Origin: Psychrobacter sp. M13
GTDB lineage: Bacteria; Pseudomonadota; Gammaproteobacteria; Pseudomonadales; Moraxellaceae
Direction: 5' to 3'
Assembly: GCF_030718935.1 (NCBI RefSeq)
Contig: NZ_CP132194.1
Location: forward strand, 2,232,001 to 2,296,000
DNA length: 64,000 nucleotides
The position numbers and the translations under genes were made by a program. The notes beneath the pieces were generated by a model that worked only from the letters and a program-made list of their open reading frames with translations, had not been told where the DNA came from and made no database searches. This document shows positions 17,445-27,338 of the stretch, one piece after another (within the stretch, counting starts at the first letter, position 1; each line of letters opens with the position of its first letter).

Positions 17445-19406
17445 TTAAGGACTAATAAAAATCAGCGCTAAACGAATCGTATTATAATCGACGTTTTGTT
17501 TGAGATAGTCATAGATGGGTCGCAGCTTAGCACTGCCATCGTCATTGAAGTCGTTGGGATTATTAGCGACTTTGATAGCCACATAAGCGGTGCCAACCGC
17601 TGTCATAATTTCATCCTCAGGTCGCAGGTGATCGCAGGCAAGGCTTGGGTCTAGATGTTTGAGCTCACTAATATGGCGCATAATCGTCGATTGTGCAAGC
17701 TCGCGCGTCTGGGCAATCTCGGCAATCGACAGACTTTCTTCTAGCAGCTGGCGCGTAACCAGCAGGGTAGCTTCTGATTTATCAGCGACTTGATTGCCTT
17801 TTACCTGCTTTTTATCTTGCAACACTTGCTGCTGCTCACGGCGTTTTTTCTGTAGAGTCGCATAGGCGTCAATAATAGTTTTACTATTAGTGCCGCCTGA
17901 CTTAGTCACAAATTTTTCATGTGCTTGCTGCATGCTTTTTTCGTCAAGCATTGCATAGTTGGCGTCGGCTTCTTCTGATAGCGCTAAGAAACGTTTATCA
18001 GCACCGCGCGCGAGTGGATCTAACTGCAAGCTCATAGTATTCATACCTAATAGTTGCAGACCTGCCAGCGATTTAAGCCTTGATAGCGCGACATAGCCTT
18101 GTCCCAGCTCAAAGGTACGTGATAGATCAATTTCAGCGGCGTCCAAAGTCATGCCTTGCGACTTATGAATTGTAATCGCCCAAGCTAGACATAATGGCAC
18201 TTGGCTGTAGCTTGCCAGCACATCGCCCGTTTCATCCTCAATGATCCATTCTTCTGGTTCGGCAATGACTTCACGGCCTGAATTCAGGCGCACTACGGGC
18301 ATCTTTTGCGCGGATGGCTTTTTGTCCTCAACTTTGGCTTTTTCTTTTGACTTAGCTTTATCTTTAGCTCCGATAACTTTATCATCATCGCCAGCTTCAT
18401 TTTCAAGAGCGATGGTTTCATCATCACTCATATCTGCTTTGGCATCGCTCTTAGCTTTTACTTTACTAGCACTATCATCGACTTTTACCGTGGCAAAGCC
18501 AATCAGCTCACCCATCGTACCGTTTGACACATTGAGCTCAGTGTTGTTCTTGATGAACATTACCTTTGCACCGACCTTTAGAATTAGCTCATCTTGCGTG
18601 CGTACGGTTTTCTTGAGCGTATCGACCAGCTTATCTTCACCAATGGAGGTTGCATCAAAGCGCTTCATCTCGCCATTTAGTTCAGCAAGCTCTTTATCAT
18701 TGATTTTATTGACGTTCAAGTTATGGGTATAGAGCCTTGTTCGCTTGATATCGACATCTTGATCGTAAGTCGCCTCAAGCGCTGCGATAGCCTCAAAGCT
18801 GACATCTTGCCGACGAATTTGGTTTAAGATATCATCCAGATCAAGACCGCCCTCTGCTGCTGCACTGACCTGCCGATGCTGCTCGCTCAAATAGCAAATA
18901 TGAAACTCAGCATCTAGCCACGCCTCGCTCATAAAAGCAAACTTATCGCGATTGCTCTCGCCTCTGCTACCAATTGGGGGTAGCTGAAAAAAGTCTCCTG
19001 CGACGACGACTTGAATACCGCCAAAGGCTTTATCGCTCTTACGGACATGTTTGAGAACTTGGTTGACTATATTGAGCTGTTTGGCATGCAACATCGATAT
19101 CTCATCAATGATTAGTACAGCGGTATCTTTGAGTCTATCTGCCAAAAACTGCTTGCGTGACAAATTGGTCAAATCACGCTCAGATAGCTCATCTTTGATA
19201 CCGATGCCTGACCAGCTATGAATCGTTGTACCATTCATATGCGTGGCGGCTATACCCGTACTCGCCGTCACTGCAACAGGCACCCGACGTGCACGCAAGT
19301 AGTTGATATATTGATTAAGGGTATAAGTCTTACCAGAACCTGCAGAGCCCGTCAAAAATACATTTTGACCCGTTTGCAAAATATCAAGAGCAGAAGATTG
19401 ACGCAT
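17445..19406 (-). CDS. Pif1/RecD-like superfamily 1B DNA helicase with C-terminal HTH
   Basis: A 653-aa ATP-dependent helicase. Motifs in order: Walker A GSAGSGKT at about 20-27, ASTGIAATHMNGTTIHSW, Walker B LIIDEISM near 100, QLPPIG, then CLAWAITIHKSQGMTLD and GYVALSRLKSL near 410-450. Between the core and the last motifs lies a roughly 70-residue insert rich in Lys, Asp and Ala. The C-terminal 130 residues contain an RQC/HTH_40-like helix-turn-helix (SIAEIAQTRELAQSTIMRHISELKHL). A role in replication-fork or R-loop maintenance is inferred from the family. Confidence 0.88.
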   Translation of the reverse strand: MRQSSALDILQTGQNVFLTGSAGSGKTYTLNQYINYLRARRVPVAVTASTGIAATHMNGTTIHSWSGIGIKDELSERDLTNLSRKQFLADRLKDTAVLIIDEISMLHAKQLNIVNQVLKHVRKSDKAFGGIQVVVAGDFFQLPPIGSRGESNRDKFAFMSEAWLDAEFHICYLSEQHRQVSAAAEGGLDLDDILNQIRRQDVSFEAIAALEATYDQDVDIKRTRLYTHNLNVNKINDKELAELNGEMKRFDATSIGEDKLVDTLKKTVRTQDELILKVGAKVMFIKNNTELNVSNGTMGELIGFATVKVDDSASKVKAKSDAKADMSDDETIALENEAGDDDKVIGAKDKAKSKEKAKVEDKKPSAQKMPVVRLNSGREVIAEPEEWIIEDETGDVLASYSQVPLCLAWAITIHKSQGMTLDAAEIDLSRTFELGQGYVALSRLKSLAGLQLLGMNTMSLQLDPLARGADKRFLALSEEADANYAMLDEKSMQQAHEKFVTKSGGTNSKTIIDAYATLQKKRREQQQVLQDKKQVKGNQVADKSEATLLVTRQLLEESLSIAEIAQTRELAQSTIMRHISELKHLDPSLACDHLRPEDEIMTAVGTAYVAIKVANNPNDFNDDGSAKLRPIYDYLKQNVDYNTIRLALIFISP

Positions 19407-19767
19407 AAACTTAGACCAATTTATAGATTTTTGAATGAGCAGGTATTAGCACTATTAAGTGTCATACCCTAAAATATTGGCAACAATTATAACAGCTACT
19501 TGCAGATTGCAAACCTTTTAAACCGTTAAGCTTTGCAAACTATCAGTTATAGAAGAGTAATAAAAACATAATAAAAATTAACTATAAGTCTAGTCAAAAG
19601 TTCAGTACGATAGAACAGTCATCAGATCAGGAAGATTGGCTGGCTAAGTTAGTTAAGTTATAAGTCATTACTGTTTTTAGTAAAACCTGCTTATGACAAA
19701 AATACCAATAGCAAAAGTAAGTCTATGATAAAAAGTGCTTAAATAATAATCCGACAAGGAATAGTTT
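19407..19767. other. Divergent intergenic region
   Basis: About 360 bases between the helicase gene (minus) and the aldehyde dehydrogenase (plus). No ORF or repeat is supported; it should hold both promoters. AAGGA lies just before the plus-strand start. Confidence 0.45.
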
Positions 19768-21294
19768 ATGTTATATCCGTATCCTAATACCAACGACAGC
19801 AGCGTTCACTTTAAAGAAAAATACGACAACTTTATCAATGGCGAGTGGACCGCGCCCGTCGATGGTGAGTACTTTGATAATACTAGCCCTATCGATGGCA
19901 AAGTTATCTGTCAAGTGGCACGCTCTAAAGAAGCGGATATCGAAAAGGCATTGGATGCCGCTCACGCTGCTAAAGACGCTTGGGGTAAAACCAGCGTGAC
20001 AGAGCGCTCTAATATTTTGCTCAAGATCGCTGATAGTATGGAAGCCAATCTAGAAGCCATCGCTATTGCTGAGTGCTACGAGAACGGTAAGCCCGTACGC
20101 GAGACACTGGCCGCCGATATTCCCTTAGCTATTGATCATTTCCGTTATTTCGCTGGTGCCATTCGTGCGCAAGAAGGCACGCTGAGTCAAATCGATAACG
20201 ATACCGTCGCCTATCACTTTCATGAACCCCTCGGCGTCGTCGGTCAGATCATTCCTTGGAACTTCCCCATCTTAATGGCCGTATGGAAATTGGCCCCAGC
20301 GCTTGCTGCAGGTAACTGTATCGTCCTAAAGCCTGCTGAACAAACGCCTGCCTCTATTCTGTTTATGCTCGATATCATTGGTGCGGCGGATATCCTTCCT
20401 AAAGGGGTGCTTAACGTCGTCAATGGTTTCGGTGTTGAAGCCGGCAAACCGCTAGCCTCTAATCCACGCATCAACAAAGTAGCCTTTACAGGTGAGACCA
20501 CCACAGGTCGTCTTATCATGCAGTACGCCAGTGAAAACATCATTCCCGTGACTTTAGAGCTCGGTGGTAAGAGTCCGAACATCTTCTTCGCCGACGTTAT
20601 GGATGAAGATGATGAGTTCTTAGACAAAGCTATCGAAGGCCTCGTGATGTTTGCGCTTAACAGTGGCGAGATCTGTACTTGTCCATCTCGTGCCCTTGTG
20701 CATGAGAGCATCTATGACAAGTTCATTGAGCGTTGTGTCGAACGTGTCAAAGCGATCAAAATGGGTAATCCACTAGATACCGATACTATGATTGGCGCAC
20801 AAGCCAGCTCCGATCAGCTAGAGAAAATCCTATCTTACTTGGATATCGGTAAAAAAGAAGGCGCTAAAGTGTTAGTCGGTGGTGAACGTGCCAAGCATGA
20901 GGGTAGTATTGCAGAGGGCTATTATGTACAGCCGACTATCTTTGAGGGCACTAATGATATGCGCGTGTTCCAAGAAGAGATCTTTGGGCCCGTACTTGCT
21001 GTGACGACCTTTAAAGATGATGATGAGGCGATGAGTATTGCTAATGATACGCTATATGGTCTAGGCGCTGGTGTTTGGACTCGAAGTGTACACAAGGCTT
21101 ATCGTTTTGGCCGTGGTATTCAAGCGGGTCGCGTATGGACCAATTGTTATCATCTCTACCCTGCTCATTCTGCATTCGGTGGTTATAAGCAGTCTGGTAT
21201 CGGTCGTGAGAATCATCTAATGATGCTCAATCATTATCAACAAACCAAAAACATGCTGGTCTCTTATGATCCAAAAGCTATGGGATTTTTCTAA
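19768..21294 (+). CDS. NAD-dependent aldehyde dehydrogenase (ExaC/AcoD type)
   Basis: A 508-aa aldehyde dehydrogenase that oxidises acetaldehyde or other short aldehydes to acids. The motifs are complete: [21 protein letters not shown] near 168-188, FTGETTTGR, catalytic-Glu [12 protein letters not shown] near 268, catalytic Cys in [10 protein letters not shown] near 307, and EEIFGPV. It is the first gene of a plus-strand set with a zinc alcohol dehydrogenase, a DUF779 protein and a GMC oxidoreductase. DUF779 next to an ExaC-type enzyme is a known pairing and supports an ethanol/acetaldehyde role. Confidence 0.92.
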   Translation: MLYPYPNTNDSSVHFKEKYDNFINGEWTAPVDGEYFDNTSPIDGKVICQVARSKEADIEKALDAAHAAKDAWGKTSVTERSNILLKIADSMEANLEAIAIAECYENGKPVRETLAADIPLAIDHFRYFAGAIRAQEGTLSQIDNDTVAYHFHEPLGVVGQIIPWNFPILMAVWKLAPALAAGNCIVLKPAEQTPASILFMLDIIGAADILPKGVLNVVNGFGVEAGKPLASNPRINKVAFTGETTTGRLIMQYASENIIPVTLELGGKSPNIFFADVMDEDDEFLDKAIEGLVMFALNSGEICTCPSRALVHESIYDKFIERCVERVKAIKMGNPLDTDTMIGAQASSDQLEKILSYLDIGKKEGAKVLVGGERAKHEGSIAEGYYVQPTIFEGTNDMRVFQEEIFGPVLAVTTFKDDDEAMSIANDTLYGLGAGVWTRSVHKAYRFGRGIQAGRVWTNCYHLYPAHSAFGGYKQSGIGRENHLMMLNHYQQTKNMLVSYDPKAMGFF

Positions 21295-21308
21295 ATCTAT
21301 TCTTAAAG

Positions 21309-21333
21309 CACCTTATCATTGATTGATAAGGTG
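21309..21333 (+). promoter_or_regulatory. Intergenic stem-loop between the aldehyde and alcohol dehydrogenase genes
   Basis: CACCTTATCA pairs perfectly with TGATAAGGTG around a five-base loop, with no T run after it. It looks more like an mRNA-stabilising or processing hairpin than a full terminator. Confidence 0.55.
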
Positions 21334-21390
21334 TATCCAAGACGTTTGTAAAACATTAAAAATGTAAACAATAAAATAAGGAAGAATAGT

Positions 21391-22419
21391 ATGAGTAATA
21401 AAATGAAAGCAGCCGTCCTACATGAATTTGGACAGCCCTTACAAATAGAAGAAGTGGACATTCCAACTCCAGGTGCCGGCGAGATCGTCGTTAAAATGCA
21501 AGCATCAGGCGTCTGCCATACCGACTTGCATGCTATCGAAGGAGATTGGCCGGTCAAGCCTAGCCCGCCATTCATTCCAGGACACGAAGGCGTCGGACTC
21601 ATCACTGCCGTCGGTGATAATGTTCATCATGTTAAAGAAGGTGATCGCGTCGGTGTCCCTTGGCTATACTCTGCCTGTGGTCACTGTACCCATTGTCTAG
21701 GCGGCTGGGAAACTTTGTGCTTACGTCAAAAGAACGCTGGTTACTCGGTTAATGGTAGCTTTGCAGAGTATGTTTTGGCTAATGCTGACTACGTCGGTAT
21801 CATCCCCGAAGGCGTGGACTCGGTAGAGATTGCACCTGTCTTATGTGCAGGCGTCACTGTGTACAAAGGTCTCAAAATGACCGAAACCAAAGCTGGCGAC
21901 TGGGTTGTCATCTCAGGTATCGGTGGCCTCGGTCACATGGCTGTACAGTATGCCGTTGCTATGGGCTTAAACGTTGCCGCTGTTGATATTGATGATGAGA
22001 AGCTTGAGTTTGCCAAAAAGCTCGGTGCAACAGTCATCGTCAATGCCAAAAACACTGATCCTGGTGAGTATCTACAAAAAGAGATAGGCGGCGCTCATGG
22101 AGTGCTAGTGACAGCCGTTTCCTCTAAAGCGTTTGAGCAAGCGCTTAGTATGTTACGACGCGGCGGTACTTTGGTCTGTAACGGTCTACCTACGGGCGAC
22201 TTCCCTGTCTCTATCTTTGATACGGTATTAAACGGCATCACCATTCGCGGCTCTATCGTGGGTACACGCCTTGACTTGCAAGAGTCGTTAGATATGGCTG
22301 CCAAAGGCAAAGTAAAAGCGACCGTTGCCGCTGAGCCACTCGAAAATATCAACGATATCTTTGAACGTATGCGCGATGGTAAGATCGAGGGACGTATTGT
22401 GATTGACTATACGATGTAG
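21391..22419 (+). CDS. adhP: Zinc-dependent alcohol dehydrogenase
   Basis: A 342-aa medium-chain dehydrogenase/reductase that interconverts primary alcohols and aldehydes with NAD. Catalytic-zinc ligands are in GVCHTDLH and PGHEGVG; the structural-zinc cysteines are in [16 protein letters not shown] near residues 90-105. The Rossmann motif [13 protein letters not shown] lies near 170. AAGGAAGA precedes the ATG. It is 96 bp after the aldehyde dehydrogenase, so alcohol is presumably oxidised to acid by the two in sequence. Confidence 0.92.
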   Translation: MSNKMKAAVLHEFGQPLQIEEVDIPTPGAGEIVVKMQASGVCHTDLHAIEGDWPVKPSPPFIPGHEGVGLITAVGDNVHHVKEGDRVGVPWLYSACGHCTHCLGGWETLCLRQKNAGYSVNGSFAEYVLANADYVGIIPEGVDSVEIAPVLCAGVTVYKGLKMTETKAGDWVVISGIGGLGHMAVQYAVAMGLNVAAVDIDDEKLEFAKKLGATVIVNAKNTDPGEYLQKEIGGAHGVLVTAVSSKAFEQALSMLRRGGTLVCNGLPTGDFPVSIFDTVLNGITIRGSIVGTRLDLQESLDMAAKGKVKATVAAEPLENINDIFERMRDGKIEGRIVIDYTM

Positions 22420-22600
22420 TGATCAGCAAGTGATGTTCTGACGTTAAGTCAGCAATGTCATCGCTAATTATTTAACTCTCAAAAATAGGTCGTATTGTTT
22501 TCAGTGCCATGCTATTAATAGTATGACTGAGAGCGATACGGCCTTTTGTATTTTCGTAGTACAATTTAAAAAATCAGCTTTAAAAGACAAGGAGCACAAC

Positions 22601-22927
22601 ATGAAACTTGAAGCGACAGCAACTTGCGTTGAGTTAATCGAGTTATTAAAGTCCAAGCACGGTGACCTAATGTTCCATCAATCGGGCGGCTGCTGTGATG
22701 GTAGCTCGCCGATGTGTTATCCGCTCGGCGAGTTCAAAGTAGGCGGTCAAGATGTGCTTATTGGTGAGCTGGCAGGCTGTCCCTTTTATATGGGCAAAGC
22801 GCAACACAAGCTTTGGCAGCATACTGATTTAACTATAGATGTAGTCAATGGGCGCGGCGCTAGTTTTTCTTTGGAGATACCCGAGGGTAAACGATTTATT
22901 GTGCGTTCCGAGGTTTGCGCGCTATGA
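22601..22927 (+). CDS. DUF779 protein
   Basis: A 108-aa DUF779 protein. The conserved cysteine-rich segment QSGGCCDGSSPMCYP is at residues about 28-42, and ELAGCPFYM near 66. The start at 22601 is chosen because AAGGAG lies just upstream; the longer reading from 22523 has no such site. The function is unknown. DUF779 genes typically neighbour acetaldehyde or chloroacetaldehyde dehydrogenases, as in this cluster, so an accessory or metal/redox role for that enzyme is inferred. Confidence 0.87.
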   Translation: MKLEATATCVELIELLKSKHGDLMFHQSGGCCDGSSPMCYPLGEFKVGGQDVLIGELAGCPFYMGKAQHKLWQHTDLTIDVVNGRGASFSLEIPEGKRFIVRSEVCAL

Positions 22928-23062
22928 TTTTGCGGACTACAATAAATATATCACTTTGCAATATGTAACAATGTTTTGCCTCATTAAGTATTTTAATGAT
23001 ATAAGTATATTAACGAATTGTTCGCTAAATATAACAAGCATAGATGCTATAAGGAATACAAA

Positions 23063-24736
23063 ATGGATTTTGATTATGTCATCGTTGGCGGTGGTTCAGC
23101 GGGCTGTGTGCTTGCCAGCCGCCTTACAGAAAACCCAGATATCACTGTCTGTTTATTAGAGTATGGCGGCGATGGTAAGGATTTAGCCGTTCGTGTGCCC
23201 GCTGGGCTAATTCTGCTCGTCCCTGGCAAGCCAATTAAATTAAATAACTGGTGCTTTCATACTGAGCCACAAACTCATCTCAACGATCGACGTGGCTTTC
23301 AACCGCGTGGTCAGTGCCTAGGCGGCTCTTCTGCCATTAATGCTATGGTCTATACTCGCGGCAGTCCACTTGATTATGATCTCTGGGTCGACCAAGGCTG
23401 TACAGGTTGGGGCTTTGATGACGTGCTACCCTACTTTATTAAGTCTGAAAATAATGTACGCGGCGGCGATGATTTGCATGGCGATAGTGGCCCGTTAAAC
23501 GTTAGTGATTTGCTCAGCCCTCGTGATATCTCCAAAGCTTTTGTAGAGGCTGGTATCGCTAACGGACTTGATCATAATGCGGACTTCAACGGTACTAAAC
23601 AAGATGGCGTAGGCTTGTATCAAGTCACCCATTTTCATGGTGAAAAACAAGGTCAGCGTTGCTCAGCTGCTGCGGCTTATTTGCATCCAGTAGAAGAGCG
23701 TCCAAACTTAACCATTATCACTCACGCACAAGCCAATAAAGTTATTTTTGATAACGACAACAATGATGATAACGGCTCTGATAATAAAAAAGCCACTGGC
23801 GTCATTTATGAAAGACATGGCGTTAAACAAACCGTTATAGCCCGTCACGAAGTAATTCTTTGTGGCGGTGCGTTTGGCTCTCCTAAAGTCTTGATGCTCT
23901 CCGGCATTGGCCCTAAAGATCAGCTGCAAGACTTAGATATTGAAGTCATCGTCGATGCGCCAGAGGTCGGTGAGAACTTGCAAGATCACTTAGATGTGGT
24001 GTTCGATTATGAGGTCAATACCACCGATGTATTCGGGGTTGGCGCCGTCGCTGGCTTTAACTTTTTTAAAGCTATGCGTCAATGGCGAAAGGATGGGACA
24101 GGTATATTATCGACAAATTATGCTGAGGGTGGCGCATTTTTTAGCGTAGGGGACGCGCCCAAAGAGTGGCCTAATACCCAGCTACACTTTGCTATTGCGC
24201 GCGTCATGAATCATGGTCGTGATCTAAAGCTCGGCTATGCCGTCTCCGTTCACTCATGCTATCTACGTCCTGAGAGTCGCGGCACGGTTAAGCTGGCATC
24301 AAATGATCCTGCAGCAGCTGTATTAATAGATCCAAACTATCTATCACATCCTAAAGATGTCGAGAACATGATCGCAGGCGCTGAACGTACTCGCGCTATC
24401 ATGGCAGAGACGCCAATGGCGGATTACATAACTGAAGACTATCCAGCGCCTTATCTAGAAAAAGACGGTATGCTCGGCTTCATCCGCAATAGATCAGATA
24501 CGATTTATCATCCTGTCGGCACTTGCCGTATGGGGCCTGATAAGCAATCGGTGGTTGATTTGGAGCTTAAGGTAAGAGGCGTAAAAGGGTTACGAGTGAT
24601 CGACGCATCCATTATGCCAACGTTAATCAGCGCCAATACTAACGCACCGACGATTATGATTGCTGAAAAGTTGGCGGATATTATCAAGGCTGAGTTTGCG
24701 AGCAATCAAGCTGTTGATCAAACAGAATTGGCTTAG
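23063..24736 (+). CDS. GMC-family FAD alcohol (choline-type) dehydrogenase
   Basis: A 557-aa glucose-methanol-choline oxidoreductase. FAD-binding DFDYVIVGGGSAGCVLASRL is at the N-terminus, the first GMC signature is near 80-100 (GQCLGGSSAINAMVYTRG), and the second near 255 (GAFGSPKVLMLSGIGP). The active-site His is in YHPVGTCRMG near 475, and the Asn in SANTNAPTIMIAEK near 518. ATG 23063 has AAGGA before it; the TTG at 23018 was rejected. AlkJ-like oxidation of medium-chain alcohols fits the neighbours better than choline, since no betaine aldehyde dehydrogenase or BetI is adjacent. Confidence 0.88.
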   Translation: MDFDYVIVGGGSAGCVLASRLTENPDITVCLLEYGGDGKDLAVRVPAGLILLVPGKPIKLNNWCFHTEPQTHLNDRRGFQPRGQCLGGSSAINAMVYTRGSPLDYDLWVDQGCTGWGFDDVLPYFIKSENNVRGGDDLHGDSGPLNVSDLLSPRDISKAFVEAGIANGLDHNADFNGTKQDGVGLYQVTHFHGEKQGQRCSAAAAYLHPVEERPNLTIITHAQANKVIFDNDNNDDNGSDNKKATGVIYERHGVKQTVIARHEVILCGGAFGSPKVLMLSGIGPKDQLQDLDIEVIVDAPEVGENLQDHLDVVFDYEVNTTDVFGVGAVAGFNFFKAMRQWRKDGTGILSTNYAEGGAFFSVGDAPKEWPNTQLHFAIARVMNHGRDLKLGYAVSVHSCYLRPESRGTVKLASNDPAAAVLIDPNYLSHPKDVENMIAGAERTRAIMAETPMADYITEDYPAPYLEKDGMLGFIRNRSDTIYHPVGTCRMGPDKQSVVDLELKVRGVKGLRVIDASIMPTLISANTNAPTIMIAEKLADIIKAEFASNQAVDQTELA

Positions 24737-24760
24737 TTCTTTTTAGTTAATTCAGCTCTA

Positions 24761-24798
24761 AAATAAAAAAGGTTTGTCATAATATGGCAAGCCTCTTT
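24761..24798. terminator. Terminator between convergent GMC and NERD genes
   Basis: AAAAAGGTTTGTCAT pairs with ATGGCAAGCCTCTTTT (wobble and one mismatch) between the converging 3' ends. Confidence 0.65.
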
Positions 24799-24802
24799 TA
24801 CT

Positions 24803-25825
24803 TCAAGATACGCTGTTCACAACGCCACGGCATTTGGGAAACTGGCTGCAACCGTAAAACGTTTGCCCTTGCCGTGCACCTTTTTTGGCGATACGTTGTA
24901 TCATTTCGCTATGGCATTTAGGACAACTAGGCTCTGACGTAATACTGGCTATGTCATCGACTTTTTTAGAGCTAGTAGATCTATCTATAGGAGAACTTGC
25001 TTTAGCAGGCTCACTGATTTTGATTTTAATCTCACTACTCTCAGAATCTAAAACCTCAAACGGTGTCATAAAAACAGCATTTTTGCTGGTAAACGGCATC
25101 GACAATACATCGTCTTGCTTCACTTGGCCTGACCACTGCTCATACTGTTTCGCGGGCGCTTTTATTTTTGCTTGTTTATCTGGTTCAGCAGGTTTTTGTT
25201 CTTGATTTAAAATCACTTTATTGTCAGGTTTGCTATCTGGCTTGTTAGCTTTAGGCGCATGCTTGTCTTTTAAGTAGGCTTTATGCGCACGATTCGTACG
25301 CCATGACTTAGTAAAGCGCTTAGTTTCTATTTGCTCAACAATTGACGTGACTTCTTCAAGCGTTAATATCTCATCTTGCTTGCTCTTGATATAACTGACT
25401 ATACCGCCTTTTAATACGTGTGCTGGTAGCTCATCGCGGGTCTTAAGCTCGCACTCGCCAATAAAGGCAATCATAGAATGAAAATAGTTTGTCTCTAATG
25501 CTAATAGCTCTGCTAGCGTCTTAATATGTAGATAATTCTGCCGTAACGGATTTTGAAATTTATACTTACTGCCATTCGGGAAAGCTTGCGTCCATTGGCT
25601 TTGCTTTTCATTGCCATATATCCAGCCTTTATAGTTCTTGGTCTCAATGACAAAAATACCATATTTTGAGACGATAACATGATCAATTTGCGTACTACCG
25701 CCATTATCTAAAGGCAGAGTGATGTTATTTAAGCGATGATAACTCTCTTTTTCAAGCTTGAGCCAAGTGGCAATATTGATGACACTCTCGCCTAAAAACC
25801 CCTTAAAACTGGACATCATGGACAT
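24803..25825 (-). CDS. NERD-domain protein with C-terminal topoisomerase-type zinc finger
   Basis: A 340-aa protein. The NERD (nuclease-related) domain covers about residues 10-125, with the PD-(D/E)xK-like signature IDHVIVSKYGIFVIETKNYKGWIYG carrying D, E and K. A charged, Pro/Lys-rich linker (about 185-290) leads to a C4 zinc finger CPKCHSEM...FYGCSQFPKCRG at the C-terminus, as in topoisomerase I tails. It is probably a DNA-processing enzyme. Its exact role is unknown; NERD proteins occur in defence, repair and plasmid contexts. Confidence 0.85.
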   Translation of the reverse strand: MSMMSSFKGFLGESVINIATWLKLEKESYHRLNNITLPLDNGGSTQIDHVIVSKYGIFVIETKNYKGWIYGNEKQSQWTQAFPNGSKYKFQNPLRQNYLHIKTLAELLALETNYFHSMIAFIGECELKTRDELPAHVLKGGIVSYIKSKQDEILTLEEVTSIVEQIETKRFTKSWRTNRAHKAYLKDKHAPKANKPDSKPDNKVILNQEQKPAEPDKQAKIKAPAKQYEQWSGQVKQDDVLSMPFTSKNAVFMTPFEVLDSESSEIKIKISEPAKASSPIDRSTSSKKVDDIASITSEPSCPKCHSEMIQRIAKKGARQGQTFYGCSQFPKCRGVVNSVS

Positions 25826-25997
25826 TGATTTTATCTCTGAGATATGTAGGTAATAAAACTTTAAATGTACAAGGTAAAACGATAAACGAGGTATGCTACC
25901 GAATCTTTATATGTGGCAAAATATAGCGGAACTTTGTCCCCTTGTGAACTACTTTTTAATTTATACTCATTTTAGAACTGCTTTTTGGATTATAACT

Positions 25998-26597
25998 ATG
26001 AATAGCTTTACCACTACTTTACTCAAAACCACCCTAAGCGCTAGTCTGCTACTGTCATTACCAATGCTGGCATCAGCTGCAACACCGCAAAAATGGCAAC
26101 TAGATGTACCCAAAACTAACGTGGATTTTAAAGTAGCCTATCTCGGTAATGGCACCGTTGAAGGTCAGTTTCATAAGATGGATGGCTCTATCCATTATGA
26201 TGTCAAAAACCCTACTAATACCACGATTAATTTTACGGTAAATACCAATAGCATTGATGCGGGCGGCAACCTACGTAACTCATTCTTACGCCGTAAAGAG
26301 CTGCTCAATAGTGCGCAGTATCCGACGATGACTTTTGTCTCTAACAAAGTCAGCATGATTAATGCTAAAGAAGCCAACGTCACAGGCAATTTTACAGTAC
26401 TAGGTCAAACCAAACCGTTAACGGTAAAAGTTAAATTGAATAACGTCGAGATGGATCCTACCACGCGGCAGCCTATTATCAAATTTAAGGCAACGGGCAC
26501 TATCAATAGATATACTTATGGGGTAACGGCCTTTCCAAGTATAGTGGGCACGATGATCCCGCTGGAGATATCGGGCAATTTGGTTGCAGCTAATTAA
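25998..26597 (+). CDS. YceI family exported lipid-binding protein
   Basis: A 199-aa protein with a Sec signal peptide (cleavage after ASAA near residue 26) and a YceI-type lipocalin-like barrel: KWQLDVPKTNVDFKVAYLGN at the start, then FLRRKELLNSAQYPTMTFVS and GNFTVLGQTKPLTVKV. The family binds isoprenoid-type lipids in the periplasm. The start is set at ATG 25998 because the reading upstream adds residues that would hide the signal peptide. Confidence 0.88.
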   Translation: MNSFTTTLLKTTLSASLLLSLPMLASAATPQKWQLDVPKTNVDFKVAYLGNGTVEGQFHKMDGSIHYDVKNPTNTTINFTVNTNSIDAGGNLRNSFLRRKELLNSAQYPTMTFVSNKVSMINAKEANVTGNFTVLGQTKPLTVKVKLNNVEMDPTTRQPIIKFKATGTINRYTYGVTAFPSIVGTMIPLEISGNLVAAN

Positions 26598-26617
26598 TTA
26601 AGCGACAAGAAAACCCC

Positions 26618-26645
26618 AACTTAGAAGCTAGATTTCTCAGTTGGG
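26618..26645 (+). terminator. Stem-loop after yceI
   Basis: CCCCAACTTAGAA pairs with TTTCTCAGTTGGG (one mismatch) around a short loop. There is no long T run, so termination is uncertain. Confidence 0.45.
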
Positions 26646-26747
26646 CAGATCAATATATTTTAAGACTTTCTTTATAGAAGCAATCAGCTATCTAAAAAAG
26701 CATGAGCCAGAGACTATTAATGTTAAAACAATAGCTCTTTGATGTTC

Positions 26748-27068
26748 TTAGTACTGCCACGGTTGATCTTGTGCGATACCAGCGGTATCTACTTTATTTC
26801 TTCTTTTTTGAATCTTAGTATCCATTTTTTCTTGCTTTTTTAGCGCTTTTTGATTGATATCATCAACCATACCCTGAATCTTCTTATCTACTTTATCTTG
26901 CTCTTTTTGACGCTGCTTATCGACTTTATCTAACTCTTTTTGACGCACCTTGTCTATCTTATCTTGCTCTTTTTGACGCTTTATATTCAGTTTGCTTAGC
27001 TTTTTTTGCACCTTTTTACTCACAGTAATATCATCTTTTGCTTTGTTATCAACTGATTCATTTGACAT
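26748..27068 (-). CDS. Lys/Gln/Asp-rich repetitive coiled-coil protein
   Basis: A 106-aa protein with no recognised family. Residues about 30-70 consist of near-identical 10-11-residue units of the form RQKEQDKVDK, and the whole of 17-95 is predicted coiled coil with almost no hydrophobic residues. There is no signal peptide or membrane segment. AAGGAG lies seven bases before the ATG, so translation is likely. The repeat units are also near-identical in DNA (TCTTTTTGACGC on the plus strand), so unit number could change by slippage. Confidence 0.65.
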   Translation of the reverse strand: MSNESVDNKAKDDITVSKKVQKKLSKLNIKRQKEQDKIDKVRQKELDKVDKQRQKEQDKVDKKIQGMVDDINQKALKKQEKMDTKIQKRRNKVDTAGIAQDQPWQY

Positions 27069-27338
27069 AACAGCTCTCCTTAATTAGGTTTATAGGATAT
27101 TTAGATACTTGATGTTAAGTCAATATTCCTAGCTAAGCAATGTACTAGTACAAAAGCCGTACACATCTTAAAGCGTCTTTAGATTAGCAAACTAGTAAAC
27201 TCTATTTACTATAAATTTTGAATGATTCAAAAGATAACAAGATGAGCCTCTAGATAGGCGTTCTTTAATAGTCGCGAAATATGCGGGGCATAGGCTATTG
27301 ATTTTTAATGGTTTATGCCCACCTAACTCAAGCACAGC

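Noticed and set aside
18241..18732. A 163-codon plus-strand frame rich in Ser and Leu inside the helicase gene
   Set aside because: It is the antisense of the Lys/Asp-rich insert; the apparent hydrophobic protein is a by-product of that composition.
20244..20711. A 155-codon minus-strand frame inside the aldehyde dehydrogenase
   Set aside because: It is a shadow of a strongly conserved gene with no start signals of its own.
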